A DNA stretch of 64,000 nucleotides from a bacterium (GTDB taxonomy: Bacteria > Babelota > Babeliae > Babelales > UBA12409): contig JABJKG010000006.1 of NCBI GenBank assembly GCA_018660415.1, positions 206,448 to 270,447 of the forward strand, given 5' to 3'. A program made the position numbers and the translations under genes. Positions 18,480 through 28,413 of this stretch are shown here, piece by piece. The notes under the pieces were generated by a model that did no database searches, was not told the origin of the DNA, and was given only the letters and a program-made list of their open reading frames with translations. How positions within the stretch are numbered: position 1 is the first letter of the stretch; each line of letters opens with the position of its first letter.

Positions 18480-19073
18480 GTGATATTACATACTAAATTA
18501 TTTAAAAAATTATCAGTTAATTCGTTTGAATTAACCATTCCCACTCTTTTAACGTTGTTTAGATTTGTATTGGTGCCTTTTGTTGTTTTTTCAATGATAA
18601 GAAACCAGTGGGGAGTGGCATTTTGGCTTTTTGTTATAGCTGTCTTGTCGGATATTTTTGATGGTATTATCGCACGTGCATGGAATATGAAGACTTTTTT
18701 AGGTGCATGCCTTGATGCTATTGCCGATAAATTTTTGATCTTATCAGTGTTTTTTACCTTAGCGTTTGTGCAGTCTCCACTTTTTACCATACCATTATGG
18801 TTTGTATTATTGGTTTTACTCAAAGAATTTTTACTCATTGGTGGGGCAGCATTTATTTTTCTTACTCGTGGGAGCTTGCCGGTAGAGCCTACCTGGCTCG
18901 GTAAGTCGACCATGGTGATGCAGTCCTTGTTTATCATTTGGTTATTTTTTTGCTATTTTTTTCATTGGGTACCTGAGCGAACTTATTATGGATTTTTGGG
19001 CGTCTTGTTAACACTAGTTTTATTATCGTTGATTAATTACTCGATGATCGGTTTTTCTTTATTAAAAAGGTAG
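18480..19073 (+). CDS. pgsA: CDP-diacylglycerol-glycerol-3-phosphate 3-phosphatidyltransferase family
   Basis: CDP-alcohol phosphatidyltransferase motif LSDIFDGIIARAWNMKTFLGACLDAIADK; multiple TM segments; GTG start. Confidence 0.88.
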   Translation: MILHTKLFKKLSVNSFELTIPTLLTLFRFVLVPFVVFSMIRNQWGVAFWLFVIAVLSDIFDGIIARAWNMKTFLGACLDAIADKFLILSVFFTLAFVQSPLFTIPLWFVLLVLLKEFLLIGGAAFIFLTRGSLPVEPTWLGKSTMVMQSLFIIWLFFCYFFHWVPERTYYGFLGVLLTLVLLSLINYSMIGFSLLKR

Positions 19074-19078
19074 TTTTT

Positions 19079-19570
19079 ATGAAAAAAAGAGTAGTGCTTG
19101 GGGTTTTACTTGCAAGTTTGAGTTTTGGAGTGTTTCCAAAAAGTCGTTCACATGAATTTTTAGTGTTGGATGAAGATACGATTAGCGCTGGAGCAAAGAA
19201 AAGTAAGAAATATTTTAAACGAAAAATTAATGATCTTAAAGAAGATATCGTTTTTACTTGTGTTCATAGTCTTGAAGCGTTGCATTTTCATATTGAGCAG
19301 GAAGTTGGCCTTGGCGAACATCTTAATACAGAATGTATTGGTGCATTGAGTCGTATAGCACAGCGTGTGCTTGGACTATCACGACAAATTATCGAACAAG
19401 AAAAAAAATGTTTTATGGAGCATGCTACTACACAAGCGCTTACAACTTTGCTGGCTACATTGCAGGAAATTCAGCGTAGTATAGGGCGTAAGGTTGATAT
19501 TGCTTGGACAACAGCTCAAGAAAAAAACCTTAAAAAAATCTGTGATTGTGATACAATCAAAATTAAATAA
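19079..19570 (+). CDS. Secreted hypothetical protein
   Basis: Signal peptide MKKRVVLGVLLASLSFGVFPKS; no family recognised. Confidence 0.65.
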   Translation: MKKRVVLGVLLASLSFGVFPKSRSHEFLVLDEDTISAGAKKSKKYFKRKINDLKEDIVFTCVHSLEALHFHIEQEVGLGEHLNTECIGALSRIAQRVLGLSRQIIEQEKKCFMEHATTQALTTLLATLQEIQRSIGRKVDIAWTTAQEKNLKKICDCDTIKIK

Positions 19571-19612
19571 TTAATCTATGTTTTACACTATAACTTTTTG
19601 AGGGTGCCAACA

Positions 19613-20176
19613 ATGGCTGGATTTAATCGCGTGATAATGATAGGAAACTTAACAAGAGACCCAGATTTAAAGGAACTTGGTTCTGGTCAATCTGTTTGCC
19701 GACTTGGTCTTGCTGCAAATCGACAGTATAAAAATCGTCAGTCCGGTGAAATGGTACAAGAAGTGTGTTTTATCGATATTGATGTTTGGGGTCCACAAGC
19801 TGAAAGCTGTAACCAATACTTACAAAAAGGCCGCCAAGTTTTAATTGAAGGTCGTCTTAAATTGGACAACTGGCAAGATGCTGATGGTAATAATCGTAGC
19901 AAGCACTCAATTGTGGCTGATCGTGTTGTATTTCTATCATCTAATAACGATGCTGTTTCTTCATATGATGAGCAAGATAAGTCTTCTTCTCAATCATCAT
20001 CAAAAAATACTGACGTTTTAAAACAAGCTGCTAATGCCGATGACGCTTTGGTCAAGGCTGCTGCTGAAGAACTCTTGCAAAAAGTAGAAGAGAAGACTGC
20101 AGCGCCAGCAGAAGCTAAGTCTCCTGATGCAGCATTCAAGGACGAACCTCCATTCCAGGACGATCTCCCATTCTAA
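19613..20176 (+). CDS. ssb: Single-stranded DNA-binding protein
   Basis: MAGFNRVIMIGNLTRDPDLKELGSGQSVCRLGLAANR; acidic C-terminus DEPPFQDDLPF. Confidence 0.96.
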   Translation: MAGFNRVIMIGNLTRDPDLKELGSGQSVCRLGLAANRQYKNRQSGEMVQEVCFIDIDVWGPQAESCNQYLQKGRQVLIEGRLKLDNWQDADGNNRSKHSIVADRVVFLSSNNDAVSSYDEQDKSSSQSSSKNTDVLKQAANADDALVKAAAEELLQKVEEKTAAPAEAKSPDAAFKDEPPFQDDLPF

Positions 20177-20200
20177 AAAAATAAAGTCATTCAACTTTAG

Positions 20201-20237
20201 GAAAGCTTCCTATTATGGAAGCTTTCTTTTGGTTTTT
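20201..20237 (+). terminator. Intrinsic terminator after ssb
   Basis: GAAAGCTTCC-TATTAT-GGAAGCTTTC followed by TTTTGGTTTTT. Confidence 0.88.
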
Positions 20238-20316
20238 ATAAAAAATATTGACTATTATGATATTTTTATTCCATTATGATAGATAATTATGCGAGCAATT
20301 TATTAGGGGTTATTAA

Positions 20317-20715
20317 ATGAAAATATCAAAAAAGTTAATCTATCTGGTTCTGTTTTTTTCTCTAGGAAAGCAGCTGGAGGCTGAGCAGGTACCGTTAATA
20401 TTTCATGAGTCTTCTCTTGTATCGCCTTTTGAACGGGTGGTTCAACATTGTATGTTGGTGCAGGAAGATATAACGCGGTTGGGACAATCTGATAACTGTG
20501 ATGAACAGTTGATAGGACAAATGTGTGGCAGGCTGGTACAGTTGCACGCGCAATGTGTACGCATGGGTGATTCGGCGATGGTCATTATCCCAGAAGACAT
20601 AGATTATTTATCGGGATGGTTTGATCGGTTAAACAAGCAGGTTGCTCAGTTTGGTTGTTGTCCATGCATGAGTATCCTTTTAAATCAATCACAAAAGCTT
20701 TTGACGGTTAATTAA
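20317..20715 (+). CDS. Secreted hypothetical protein
   Basis: Signal peptide MKISKKLIYLVLFFSLGKQLEA; Cys-containing small protein. Confidence 0.62.
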   Translation: MKISKKLIYLVLFFSLGKQLEAEQVPLIFHESSLVSPFERVVQHCMLVQEDITRLGQSDNCDEQLIGQMCGRLVQLHAQCVRMGDSAMVIIPEDIDYLSGWFDRLNKQVAQFGCCPCMSILLNQSQKLLTVN

Positions 20716-21005
20716 TCATTTTTGCCAAAGCATTTGAGAAGTAAGGAAAACGGAAAACATCCCTGTTGTTTTTTCTTATGATAGGATTCTGGTGCTGGAT
20801 GTCCTGTGGGCGCTGCTCCGTTTTGATAGGACTCTGGTTGTTCCTGGTTTGGTGATACATAAGAATTTTTTTGATGACTAGGATCATTAGCCAATCTTAA
20901 GAACTTAAGAACTTCGGCTCCAGGGTTTTTTTCTTCTACATCTTGGCCAAAAAGGGTCATGCTGGCAATGAGGTTAAAAACAGCCAATATTAAATGTTTT
21001 TTCAT
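20712..21005 (-). CDS. Small secreted hypothetical protein
   Basis: Signal peptide MKKHLILAVFNLIASMTLFGQ. Confidence 0.6.
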   Translation of the reverse strand: MKKHLILAVFNLIASMTLFGQDVEEKNPGAEVLKFLRLANDPSHQKNSYVSPNQEQPESYQNGAAPTGHPAPESYHKKKQQGCFPFSLLLKCFGKND

Positions 21006-21015
21006 TTTTTTTCCG

Positions 21016-22302
21016 TTAGAATTTCCATGTACAATTAATACCTAGCGTAGCGCCAAACATGGAAGTGTCAAAGACACGTTCGCCTTTAAAGGGTTTGGAG
21101 ATAAAGATGTTTACATAAGGAGCATCTGGGTGTTGGCATGTGGTAAAGTCGTATTCCATTATAAAATGGAACATATGGAAGTTCCATGGGTCGAACCGTT
21201 TGTCATGGTTAACAATGGTACATTTGAAGGTGTCTTTGTCGCATGGTGTTATCAACGTTTTTTCTTCTTCGGTGTATCCATAGCCAAATAAGAACGAGCA
21301 ACCAGGATATATATTCGCTTGCATGTACGCACCAAAGGTCCAAATTGGCCCGCGATCGATCTTAGCCTTACCATGGGCCAACTTAATAAATCCATTTTGG
21401 CTATGGGCCGTTTTCATTCCGATTACTCTTTTTTTAGAAGCGAAGAAGGTTCCACTGATATGTGCGCCAAATGAAATCCATTTACGAAAATAGAGGGTAC
21501 CATTAAAAATCAGTGGAAAAGCTGTATGGCCATTGTAGCCCCGGGATAACCCAAACACTTGATCGAATGGGACTGTATTACTTGTTGGCATTGAGACACC
21601 GAACTTGAGCGTCGTTTCTATTGCATTGACCTTCCACTTATGGAGCATGCAAGAATCATACAGTAGTGAACTCCAGCCCAGCATGGCTATAATATCGCCA
21701 ACACCGCTGCTGCTAGTTTTACTGTTATTGAGGCCATAGAGTGTTAGGTTGCAATTCAAAGCGTCAATAAAATCTTTCCAGTCATTATAGTTGACCAGAT
21801 TGGCAGAGCTTTCACTTGAAAGGTCCTGGTAACCAATATCGCTTAGGTCTATAGAACGATATGGAAGGAAGAACTCCATAAAAAAACCGTTTGCAAGGCC
21901 AACCAAGACAGTAGCATCCCATTCGAATTCTTCTATAATGCCGCCATTCCAATTGATTTGCCCGAAGGGAGCGCTGGTATCACTTTCAAAGAGTGTATTG
22001 AGAATGCTATCGGGGTTTTTGTTGAGTATTGAGCTGGGAACTCCTTGGGCTAAATCTTTGATGTTTTCTGGTCCATAAATACTTAACAGTGCCGTATTCT
22101 TGCCGCATCCATTAAATCCATCAGTGCTTCTACCACCAAAGGCAGCAGTTTCAAAGCTGATTTGGCATGGGCTGATAGATTGAGTTTTGCCAAAAAATAC
22201 CGGAGTACGGTAGAAATCTGGGGCCGGGATTAGAGAATGAGTTGTAGGAGTATATATACCTGCAAAGAGAGTCAGTATGAGCAGGATAAATGTTCTATTC
22301 AT
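21016..22302 (-). CDS. Putative outer-membrane beta-barrel-like protein
   Basis: Signal peptide MNRTFILLILTLFAGIYTPTTHS; alternating aromatic strands; C-terminus ...GATLGINCTWKF ends in F. Confidence 0.6.
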   Translation of the reverse strand: MNRTFILLILTLFAGIYTPTTHSLIPAPDFYRTPVFFGKTQSISPCQISFETAAFGGRSTDGFNGCGKNTALLSIYGPENIKDLAQGVPSSILNKNPDSILNTLFESDTSAPFGQINWNGGIIEEFEWDATVLVGLANGFFMEFFLPYRSIDLSDIGYQDLSSESSANLVNYNDWKDFIDALNCNLTLYGLNNSKTSSSGVGDIIAMLGWSSLLYDSCMLHKWKVNAIETTLKFGVSMPTSNTVPFDQVFGLSRGYNGHTAFPLIFNGTLYFRKWISFGAHISGTFFASKKRVIGMKTAHSQNGFIKLAHGKAKIDRGPIWTFGAYMQANIYPGCSFLFGYGYTEEEKTLITPCDKDTFKCTIVNHDKRFDPWNFHMFHFIMEYDFTTCQHPDAPYVNIFISKPFKGERVFDTSMFGATLGINCTWKF

Positions 22303-22459
22303 TGCATTCACAAAGTAGAATCCCTTTTTTTCTTTGAAATTTAGCAAAAATACCTGGTCTGGACAAGAGTGTTTCTTGTTCAAACCTATTTCCGTTGGTA
22401 TAATAAATGTAATCTTGAAAAAGAGTTTTGCATACAAATTGGTAGGAAAGGATGATAAA

Positions 22460-22945
22460 ATGGCAAAAAAATATGAAGACAAAAAAGAAGATACGTTAAA
22501 AGAGCAAGAACCTACCACTGATCAAAATGGATGGAAAGAAAAGTTTATTCGCGCTTCTGCTGACCTAGAAAATTACCAACGCCGTATTAGTAAAGAACGG
22601 GCCGTATGGGTAGAACAAGCACAAGCCGATGTTTTTTTAGACCTTTTGGCAGTCGTGGATGACTTTGATCGTGCTATGGAGCATCATGCTAAGCAGGATT
22701 CTGAAGAATCAAAGGCCTTGATTAAAGGGTTTGAAATGATTCATCAAGCTTTTTATAAGCTTCTTGAAAAGTATGATATTAAAGAAATATCAGAAGTTCA
22801 GACGTTTAATCCAGAACAACATGAAGCAATGACACAAGTAGACTCTCCAGATCATGACTCAGGAGATATTGTACAAGTGTTGCAAAAAGGTTTCTTGATT
22901 AAAGAGCGCGTTCTTCGACCGTCCATGGTGGCTGTAGCTAAGTAA
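22460..22945 (+). CDS. grpE: Co-chaperone GrpE
   Basis: ASADLENYQRRISKERA, LLAVVDDFDRAMEH, FNPEQHEAMTQVDSPDHDSGDIVQVLQKGFLIKERVLRPSMVAVAK; start at MAKKYEDKK. Confidence 0.94.
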   Translation: MAKKYEDKKEDTLKEQEPTTDQNGWKEKFIRASADLENYQRRISKERAVWVEQAQADVFLDLLAVVDDFDRAMEHHAKQDSEESKALIKGFEMIHQAFYKLLEKYDIKEISEVQTFNPEQHEAMTQVDSPDHDSGDIVQVLQKGFLIKERVLRPSMVAVAK

Positions 22946-22947
22946 GC

Positions 22948-24081
22948 TTACTTGAAAAAAGCTACAACTAACTCTACGAAAATAAGCAATATAATCGCTA
23001 CTGTTAAAAGATCTTCTCGAATATTATCAATTTTAGTTTGATAAACCGTTCGGATATCCTTGATAATATAGAGCTTCTTTTCTATGCCTTTTTGCCAACC
23101 GGTTAGATCAAGGTTTTCAACTAGCCGGCTATAAATTTCCGAAAAATAAGGCTCGCCAGCAAGCTTAACGCTGTTTTGAAGCTGTTCTGTAATCACAGAA
23201 ATCTCTACTTTCAATCGTCCAAGCTCTCCAATGCGATCTCCACTTAAGGTGGTGCCAATAAATGGTAAGTAAGCACGCCATTGCAAAGGTTTTACATTAC
23301 CTTCATAAATTATATTGAGTTGGCGATCAAGAACGCGATCAAAATAATGCAGTTCTAATTGCTGGACATTGGCATACTCAAAAAGGTAAAGTGTTTCTTC
23401 GTATTCTTCGTCATAAATGAAGGCGGATTCCTTATCAATTATTAATAAATCACCGCGGTAATATCCAATATCACTTTCTAATATTTCATTGCGTTGATAT
23501 TCCGATAGATGCTCAGTTTCAAAGCGTACTAGTGAAGCGATGGAGCTACCATATCTTTCCTTGAGTTCCGAAGAGGTTATTTGTACTTGTTCATTCGTAT
23601 TGAGTTGAACGAGTAGATAGGAAGTATGTTGATGGAAGAATTTTGGTTGTTGGATAAACTTTTTAATTTTTTTAAACAGGGTGTTAGCATCACTAACGCT
23701 TTGTTCTTGGTACTTATCAAATATGGTATTGACCGTTTCTTTGAGATCCTCAAATGTTTCTTGGAAGGGGATCTTGTAAGTGAGTGAAATAGCACCAAAG
23801 CGACTGAGCTTTACACTGATACATGAAGATGTATCGTGTGGGTGTGGCAGTTCAATTTGTAGGGGTTTATGATAATTCTTAAAGTAGTTAGGAAGGTTCA
23901 ATGGTTGTTTTTTGATTTTACTACTTTTATCTATCTTCTCCAGATCGATATCATCTCCAATATCAAAAGCGTGGAAGATATAGATGTTGCCAGAAAACTC
24001 TTGGTTGGCCTTGGTATCGTCAGTATGAGATGGATCGACCGATTCGACTTTATTTGTCATAAACTTATTCTCTTCAAACAA
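22948..24081 (-). CDS. Hypothetical protein with single C-terminal TM helix, possibly RMD1/DUF155-like
   Basis: ESDIGYYRGDLLIIDKESAFIYDEEYEETLYLFEYANVQQLELHYFDRVLD then helical region and terminal LLTVAIILLIFVELVVAFFK; family assignment tentative. Confidence 0.55.
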   Translation of the reverse strand: MFEENKFMTNKVESVDPSHTDDTKANQEFSGNIYIFHAFDIGDDIDLEKIDKSSKIKKQPLNLPNYFKNYHKPLQIELPHPHDTSSCISVKLSRFGAISLTYKIPFQETFEDLKETVNTIFDKYQEQSVSDANTLFKKIKKFIQQPKFFHQHTSYLLVQLNTNEQVQITSSELKERYGSSIASLVRFETEHLSEYQRNEILESDIGYYRGDLLIIDKESAFIYDEEYEETLYLFEYANVQQLELHYFDRVLDRQLNIIYEGNVKPLQWRAYLPFIGTTLSGDRIGELGRLKVEISVITEQLQNSVKLAGEPYFSEIYSRLVENLDLTGWQKGIEKKLYIIKDIRTVYQTKIDNIREDLLTVAIILLIFVELVVAFFK

Positions 24082-24332
24082 AATTAATAATTTTATATTA
24101 CCCTGGCATAAAGTAGGGATATTATCAATATCGGTGCTAAGTTAGATAGGTTTCGGTGCTGCCAGAGGAGTTATCTGAATCTGTTTTTAATAAGTTTGAT
24201 ATATGGGTTTATGCTTTGCGCACTTATCGCCTTTGTTTTGGTGGCAAACCATTGCTTTTTAGGTGTTGTTTTGGCTATAATATCAAATAAAGAGATCTAA
24301 TCCATTGTGATTGGAAAAAAAAGGTTAGTTTT

Positions 24333-24896
24333 ATGAAGAAAATTATTATAGCTGGATTGTTAATTGTTTCTACTGGGTTATGTGCTGCTAACGGCAGTAA
24401 GCCTGTTCTTGCCGCGTCTCTTAAGACCAAGATTGCAATGGAGAGACTGGAAAGAAAGATTCGATCATTACCGGTTGATAGTATTGGCAAAGATGACTTA
24501 CTTGTTTTATGGAACTTTGTTTCTAAAAGCTTGAGAGAAGCTGCTATAAAAACAAAATCTTCTGTTTATGCTCAATGTGCAGAGTTAATGATTGATGCAT
24601 TAGGAAAGGAAGTAAGTGAAACCTCTTCTACAGCTTCTTCTTCTGTAAGTACTTCTGCTGCTACAACACCGGGGCCTCAGAGTATTAGGGAAGATGAAGT
24701 GGAAAATGCTTCCGAGTTTTATGTACAGATGGCTGAAATTAAAAAGAAAATAGACTCAGTTAAGGATGCGTCTCTTCATAGTGAGTTAATGATCTATTGC
24801 AATATGCGGCTTCAGCATTATAAACTTAATCCGACTTGGGGTTGGAGCTTTATAGCCTCACTTAATAATGATCTTGCTGAACATGGTATACAATAG
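24333..24896 (+). CDS. Secreted hypothetical protein with Ser/Thr linker
   Basis: Signal peptide MKKIIIAGLLIVSTGLCAANG; SETSSTASSSVSTSAATT linker. Confidence 0.65.
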   Translation: MKKIIIAGLLIVSTGLCAANGSKPVLAASLKTKIAMERLERKIRSLPVDSIGKDDLLVLWNFVSKSLREAAIKTKSSVYAQCAELMIDALGKEVSETSSTASSSVSTSAATTPGPQSIREDEVENASEFYVQMAEIKKKIDSVKDASLHSELMIYCNMRLQHYKLNPTWGWSFIASLNNDLAEHGIQ

Positions 24897-24902
24897 CCGG
24901 TT

Positions 24903-27900
24903 TTAGATGCCGAGCTTGACCTGGATACCGCATTCTTCAATGGCTTCAATGTACTCTTGATTAATGCCAATTCGTTTCTTAGTTTTGAGACGAACTTTTT
25001 TCCCATTTTCTTGGAATATAAGCTCAAGTGGCACTTTGCCATTTTTCGATGATTTGTCTATCTCTGCAAGTTTCGCTGAAGCGAAATTGAGAGGGAGTTG
25101 GAGTTGAGCAAATGATATATCGCTCCATTCTTGATAGAAGAGTTCGAGTGGGACCATGAGGTTGGCTTTGATCTTACACTTATTGAACGAGGTCAGATCA
25201 AGTCCACCTTTGACTATGAATACTTGGTACTCATTAAGCCATTCTGCAACTTTTTTGTATTGTCGTGGGAAGATAATGATTTCAGCTTCCGATCGTGCAT
25301 CTTCTAGGGTGGCAAACGCCATCTTATCACCTTTTTTAGTGGTGATAATTTTTACATTTTTTAGGAGGCCAAATCCGGTAACGACCGGTTCTTGTGTTGG
25401 GTTTTTCTGCTTAAGACTATCGAGGATGGTTTCAAAAGCGGGTAATCCAAAGCGTTTTATTTGGTTGCGATAACTATCTAGTGGGTGTGCGCTCATATAA
25501 AATCCAATCACTTCTTTTTCTTTATCTAGTTTCTCTTTATCAGCCCATTCGGCTTTAGGCTCAAATGTATAGAGTGGATCTTCTTCATCGTCAGAGTTGT
25601 TCCCTATATCAAACAATCCCATTTGCCCGGTTTCAAGAGCACGCTTTTTTGCAATGGCTTGATCCATGATCGCACTGACTTCTTCAAACTGTTGTGCGCG
25701 GTTGCCAGGGAGTTTATCAAAAGCACCAGCAAATATGAGATGTTCAATCACTCTTTTATTCGAAGTTCTTAAGTCAATACGCGTACAAAAATCCAATAAA
25801 TCAGCAAACGGTTTTTCTTCCCGCTCGGTGACGATATTTTCCAATGCTGCCAGTCCAACGCTTTTAATACCTTTAAGCCCAAATAAAATTTTGCCATCTA
25901 AGACAGCAAAATCGATTTCTGAGCGATTTATATCTGGAGGTAGCAGCTCTATATCCATCGCGCGTGTTTCTTCTAAGTAGAATGACATTTTGTCTGCGTT
26001 TGTAGATTCAAGTGTAATCAAGCATGCCATGAACTCTGCTGCGTGGTTAGCTTTCAGGTATGCAGTTTGGTAAGCAATGAGGGCATAGGCTGCAGAGTGT
26101 GATTTGTTAAAACCGTAACCAGCAAAGTAAGCCATAAGGTCAAACAGTTCTGCAGATTTTTTTGCCTCATAGCCTTTTTCTTTTGAGCGCTTTAAAAAAA
26201 TTTCGCGCTGTTCGGCCATGACATCAACTTTTTTCTTACCCATAGCACGGCGTAGAATGTCCGCTTCTCCAAGGCTGTAGCCACCAACTTGTGATGCAAG
26301 CTTCATCACCTGTTCCTGATAAACAATAACACCATAGGTTTCTTCCAGGATTGGCTTGAGATCATCAAAATGGTATTTAAACTTTTGGCGCCCGTGTCTT
26401 CGTTCAATAAAGTCGTCGACCATGCCCGAACCTAATGGTCCTGGTCGATATAAAGCGTTTACGGCGATAATATCTTCAAACTTATCCGGCTGCAGCTTAC
26501 GAAGCACGTCTTTTAGGCCGTCTGATTCTAACTGGAAAACACCCGATGTATTACCGGCGCAAATTAACTCAAATGCTTTTGCATCATCAAGAGGGATTTT
26601 ATCGATATCAATATCGATTCCTTTATTTTTCTTGATTAACCGTAATGCTTTATCAATGAGTGTTAAGTTTTTTAGACCAAGGAAATCAATCTTAAGAAAA
26701 CCAAGAGACTCCAATTCAGTCATCGCATATTGCGTAACAAGTTCGTTGCTTTTTGGAGGGATGTAAACCGGCAAAACCTCATCAATCGGTTGAGGTGATA
26801 TTACAATGCCCGCGGCGTGCTTAGACGCGTGACGGGTAAGGCCTTCAAGCTTGTGTGCGATATTAAAGAGCTCTGCAACCTGGAAGTTACTGTCAATTAG
26901 GTTTTGGATCTCAGGTTCTTGTTCGCGAGCTTCTTTGAGTGTAATTTTTAATTGGTCAGGGATAAGGTTGGTGAGTGCATTTGCATCTTCAAACGGGAAT
27001 CCCAGTGCGCGTCCCACATCCTTGAGCACGCCTTTTGCGAGCATGGTTCCAAAAGTAATAATGTTACAGACGTTATCATGGCCATACTTATCACGTACGT
27101 ATTGAATGACTGTGTCCCGGCCTTGAATACAAAAATCAATATCGATATCAGGCATAGACACACGTTCAGGGTTTAAGAATCTTTCAAACAGGAGATTGTA
27201 TCGCAGTGGATCAATATTTGTTATTTCTAATGTCCACGCAATGAGTGATCCTGCTGCAGAACCACGACCGGGGCCAACAGGGATACCATTCGCTCGTGCC
27301 CACATGATAAAATCACTTACTACTAAAAAGTAACCAATGAATCCCATGGAAGTGATCAAATCAATTTCAATATTGAGGCGATCGACATATTTATCTTTGT
27401 CTTCTGGATCAACAGCGCCACGTTCAATGAGTTTTTCTAAGCCTTTAAAGCACAGTTCTTTAAAGAACGTTTCTTGACTGTGTTCTTTTGGAATTTCAAA
27501 TACAGGAAAGAAAAGCTTATCAGTTTGAAAGTCAAAGTTGCACATATCAGCTATTTTACCTGAATTCCAGATAGCTTCAGGGTTGTTTGGAAAGCATTCA
27601 AGCATTTGCTCAGCATTTCTCATCCACGGTTCACACTTACCAAATGAGAATCGTTTAGGGTCCGTTATTTTATGGTGTGTTTGAATGCATAGCATGACAT
27701 CGTGGGCTTTTTTATCATCGAGGGAAGCGTAGTGGCAATCGCCAGTAGCTACCACTTGAACGCCTTTTTCTTTACCGATTTCAAAGAGGAGGTCGTTAAC
27801 GACTTTTTGTTCCTCTTGGTCTTCAGGTTGGACCTCAAAGTAGAATCGTTCTGGTCCAAACACTTTTAAAAACCAGTCAACCTGCTTGAGAGCTTCTTCT

Positions 27901-28349
27901 TTGCGATCGTTTAATAATAGTTGTGGAATGTGTCCACCCAGGCAGCCAGAAGTGACAATGAGTCCTTCGTTATATTTTTCTAAAGTGGCATAGTCGATAC
28001 GTGGTTTAAAGTAAAAACCCTCCTTAAACGAAAAGGAAATAAGTTTACACAAGTTACGATAGCCGATTTCATTTTGTACCAGGATGATCATGTGGTGATA
28101 TTTTTTTTCAGCATTCTTGATCGATACATCCGGAGTGGTATATGCTTCCATTCCTAAGATAGGCTTAATTCCAGCTTTCTTACATTTTTGGAAGAACTTT
28201 ACTGCACCAAAAATATTACCGTGATCAGTAATAGCTAGTGATTGTGCGTTATTGTTTTTTCCAAACTGGATCAACTGATCTAGTTTGATTGCACCATCAA
28301 GCAATGAAAATTCTGTATGTAAATGCAAATGTGTAAAATGTTGCGACAT
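24903..28349 (-). CDS. dnaE: DNA polymerase III alpha subunit
   Basis: PHP domain FTHLHLHTEFSLLDGAIK; GPGRGSAAGSLIAW; PDIDIDFCIQGRDTVIQYV; FNKSHSAAYALIAYQTAYLKANH. Confidence 0.97.
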   Translation of the reverse strand: MSQHFTHLHLHTEFSLLDGAIKLDQLIQFGKNNNAQSLAITDHGNIFGAVKFFQKCKKAGIKPILGMEAYTTPDVSIKNAEKKYHHMIILVQNEIGYRNLCKLISFSFKEGFYFKPRIDYATLEKYNEGLIVTSGCLGGHIPQLLLNDRKEEALKQVDWFLKVFGPERFYFEVQPEDQEEQKVVNDLLFEIGKEKGVQVVATGDCHYASLDDKKAHDVMLCIQTHHKITDPKRFSFGKCEPWMRNAEQMLECFPNNPEAIWNSGKIADMCNFDFQTDKLFFPVFEIPKEHSQETFFKELCFKGLEKLIERGAVDPEDKDKYVDRLNIEIDLITSMGFIGYFLVVSDFIMWARANGIPVGPGRGSAAGSLIAWTLEITNIDPLRYNLLFERFLNPERVSMPDIDIDFCIQGRDTVIQYVRDKYGHDNVCNIITFGTMLAKGVLKDVGRALGFPFEDANALTNLIPDQLKITLKEAREQEPEIQNLIDSNFQVAELFNIAHKLEGLTRHASKHAAGIVISPQPIDEVLPVYIPPKSNELVTQYAMTELESLGFLKIDFLGLKNLTLIDKALRLIKKNKGIDIDIDKIPLDDAKAFELICAGNTSGVFQLESDGLKDVLRKLQPDKFEDIIAVNALYRPGPLGSGMVDDFIERRHGRQKFKYHFDDLKPILEETYGVIVYQEQVMKLASQVGGYSLGEADILRRAMGKKKVDVMAEQREIFLKRSKEKGYEAKKSAELFDLMAYFAGYGFNKSHSAAYALIAYQTAYLKANHAAEFMACLITLESTNADKMSFYLEETRAMDIELLPPDINRSEIDFAVLDGKILFGLKGIKSVGLAALENIVTEREEKPFADLLDFCTRIDLRTSNKRVIEHLIFAGAFDKLPGNRAQQFEEVSAIMDQAIAKKRALETGQMGLFDIGNNSDDEEDPLYTFEPKAEWADKEKLDKEKEVIGFYMSAHPLDSYRNQIKRFGLPAFETILDSLKQKNPTQEPVVTGFGLLKNVKIITTKKGDKMAFATLEDARSEAEIIIFPRQYKKVAEWLNEYQVFIVKGGLDLTSFNKCKIKANLMVPLELFYQEWSDISFAQLQLPLNFASAKLAEIDKSSKNGKVPLELIFQENGKKVRLKTKKRIGINQEYIEAIEECGIQVKLGI

Positions 28350-28413
28350 GAGCCCTTAAATCCAGCAATAGAGGTGAATGTGACACTTGTTATAAGTCTA
28401 CGTTAATTTTTTA

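Noticed and set aside
24156-24290. Short GTG ORF VLPEELSESVFNKFDIWVYALRTYRLCFGGKPLLFRCCFGYNIK
   Set aside because: No convincing RBS or start; may be a remnant but cannot be supported without homology.
25156-27176. Several plus-strand ORFs inside dnaE
   Set aside because: Antisense overlap with a confidently identified conserved gene.
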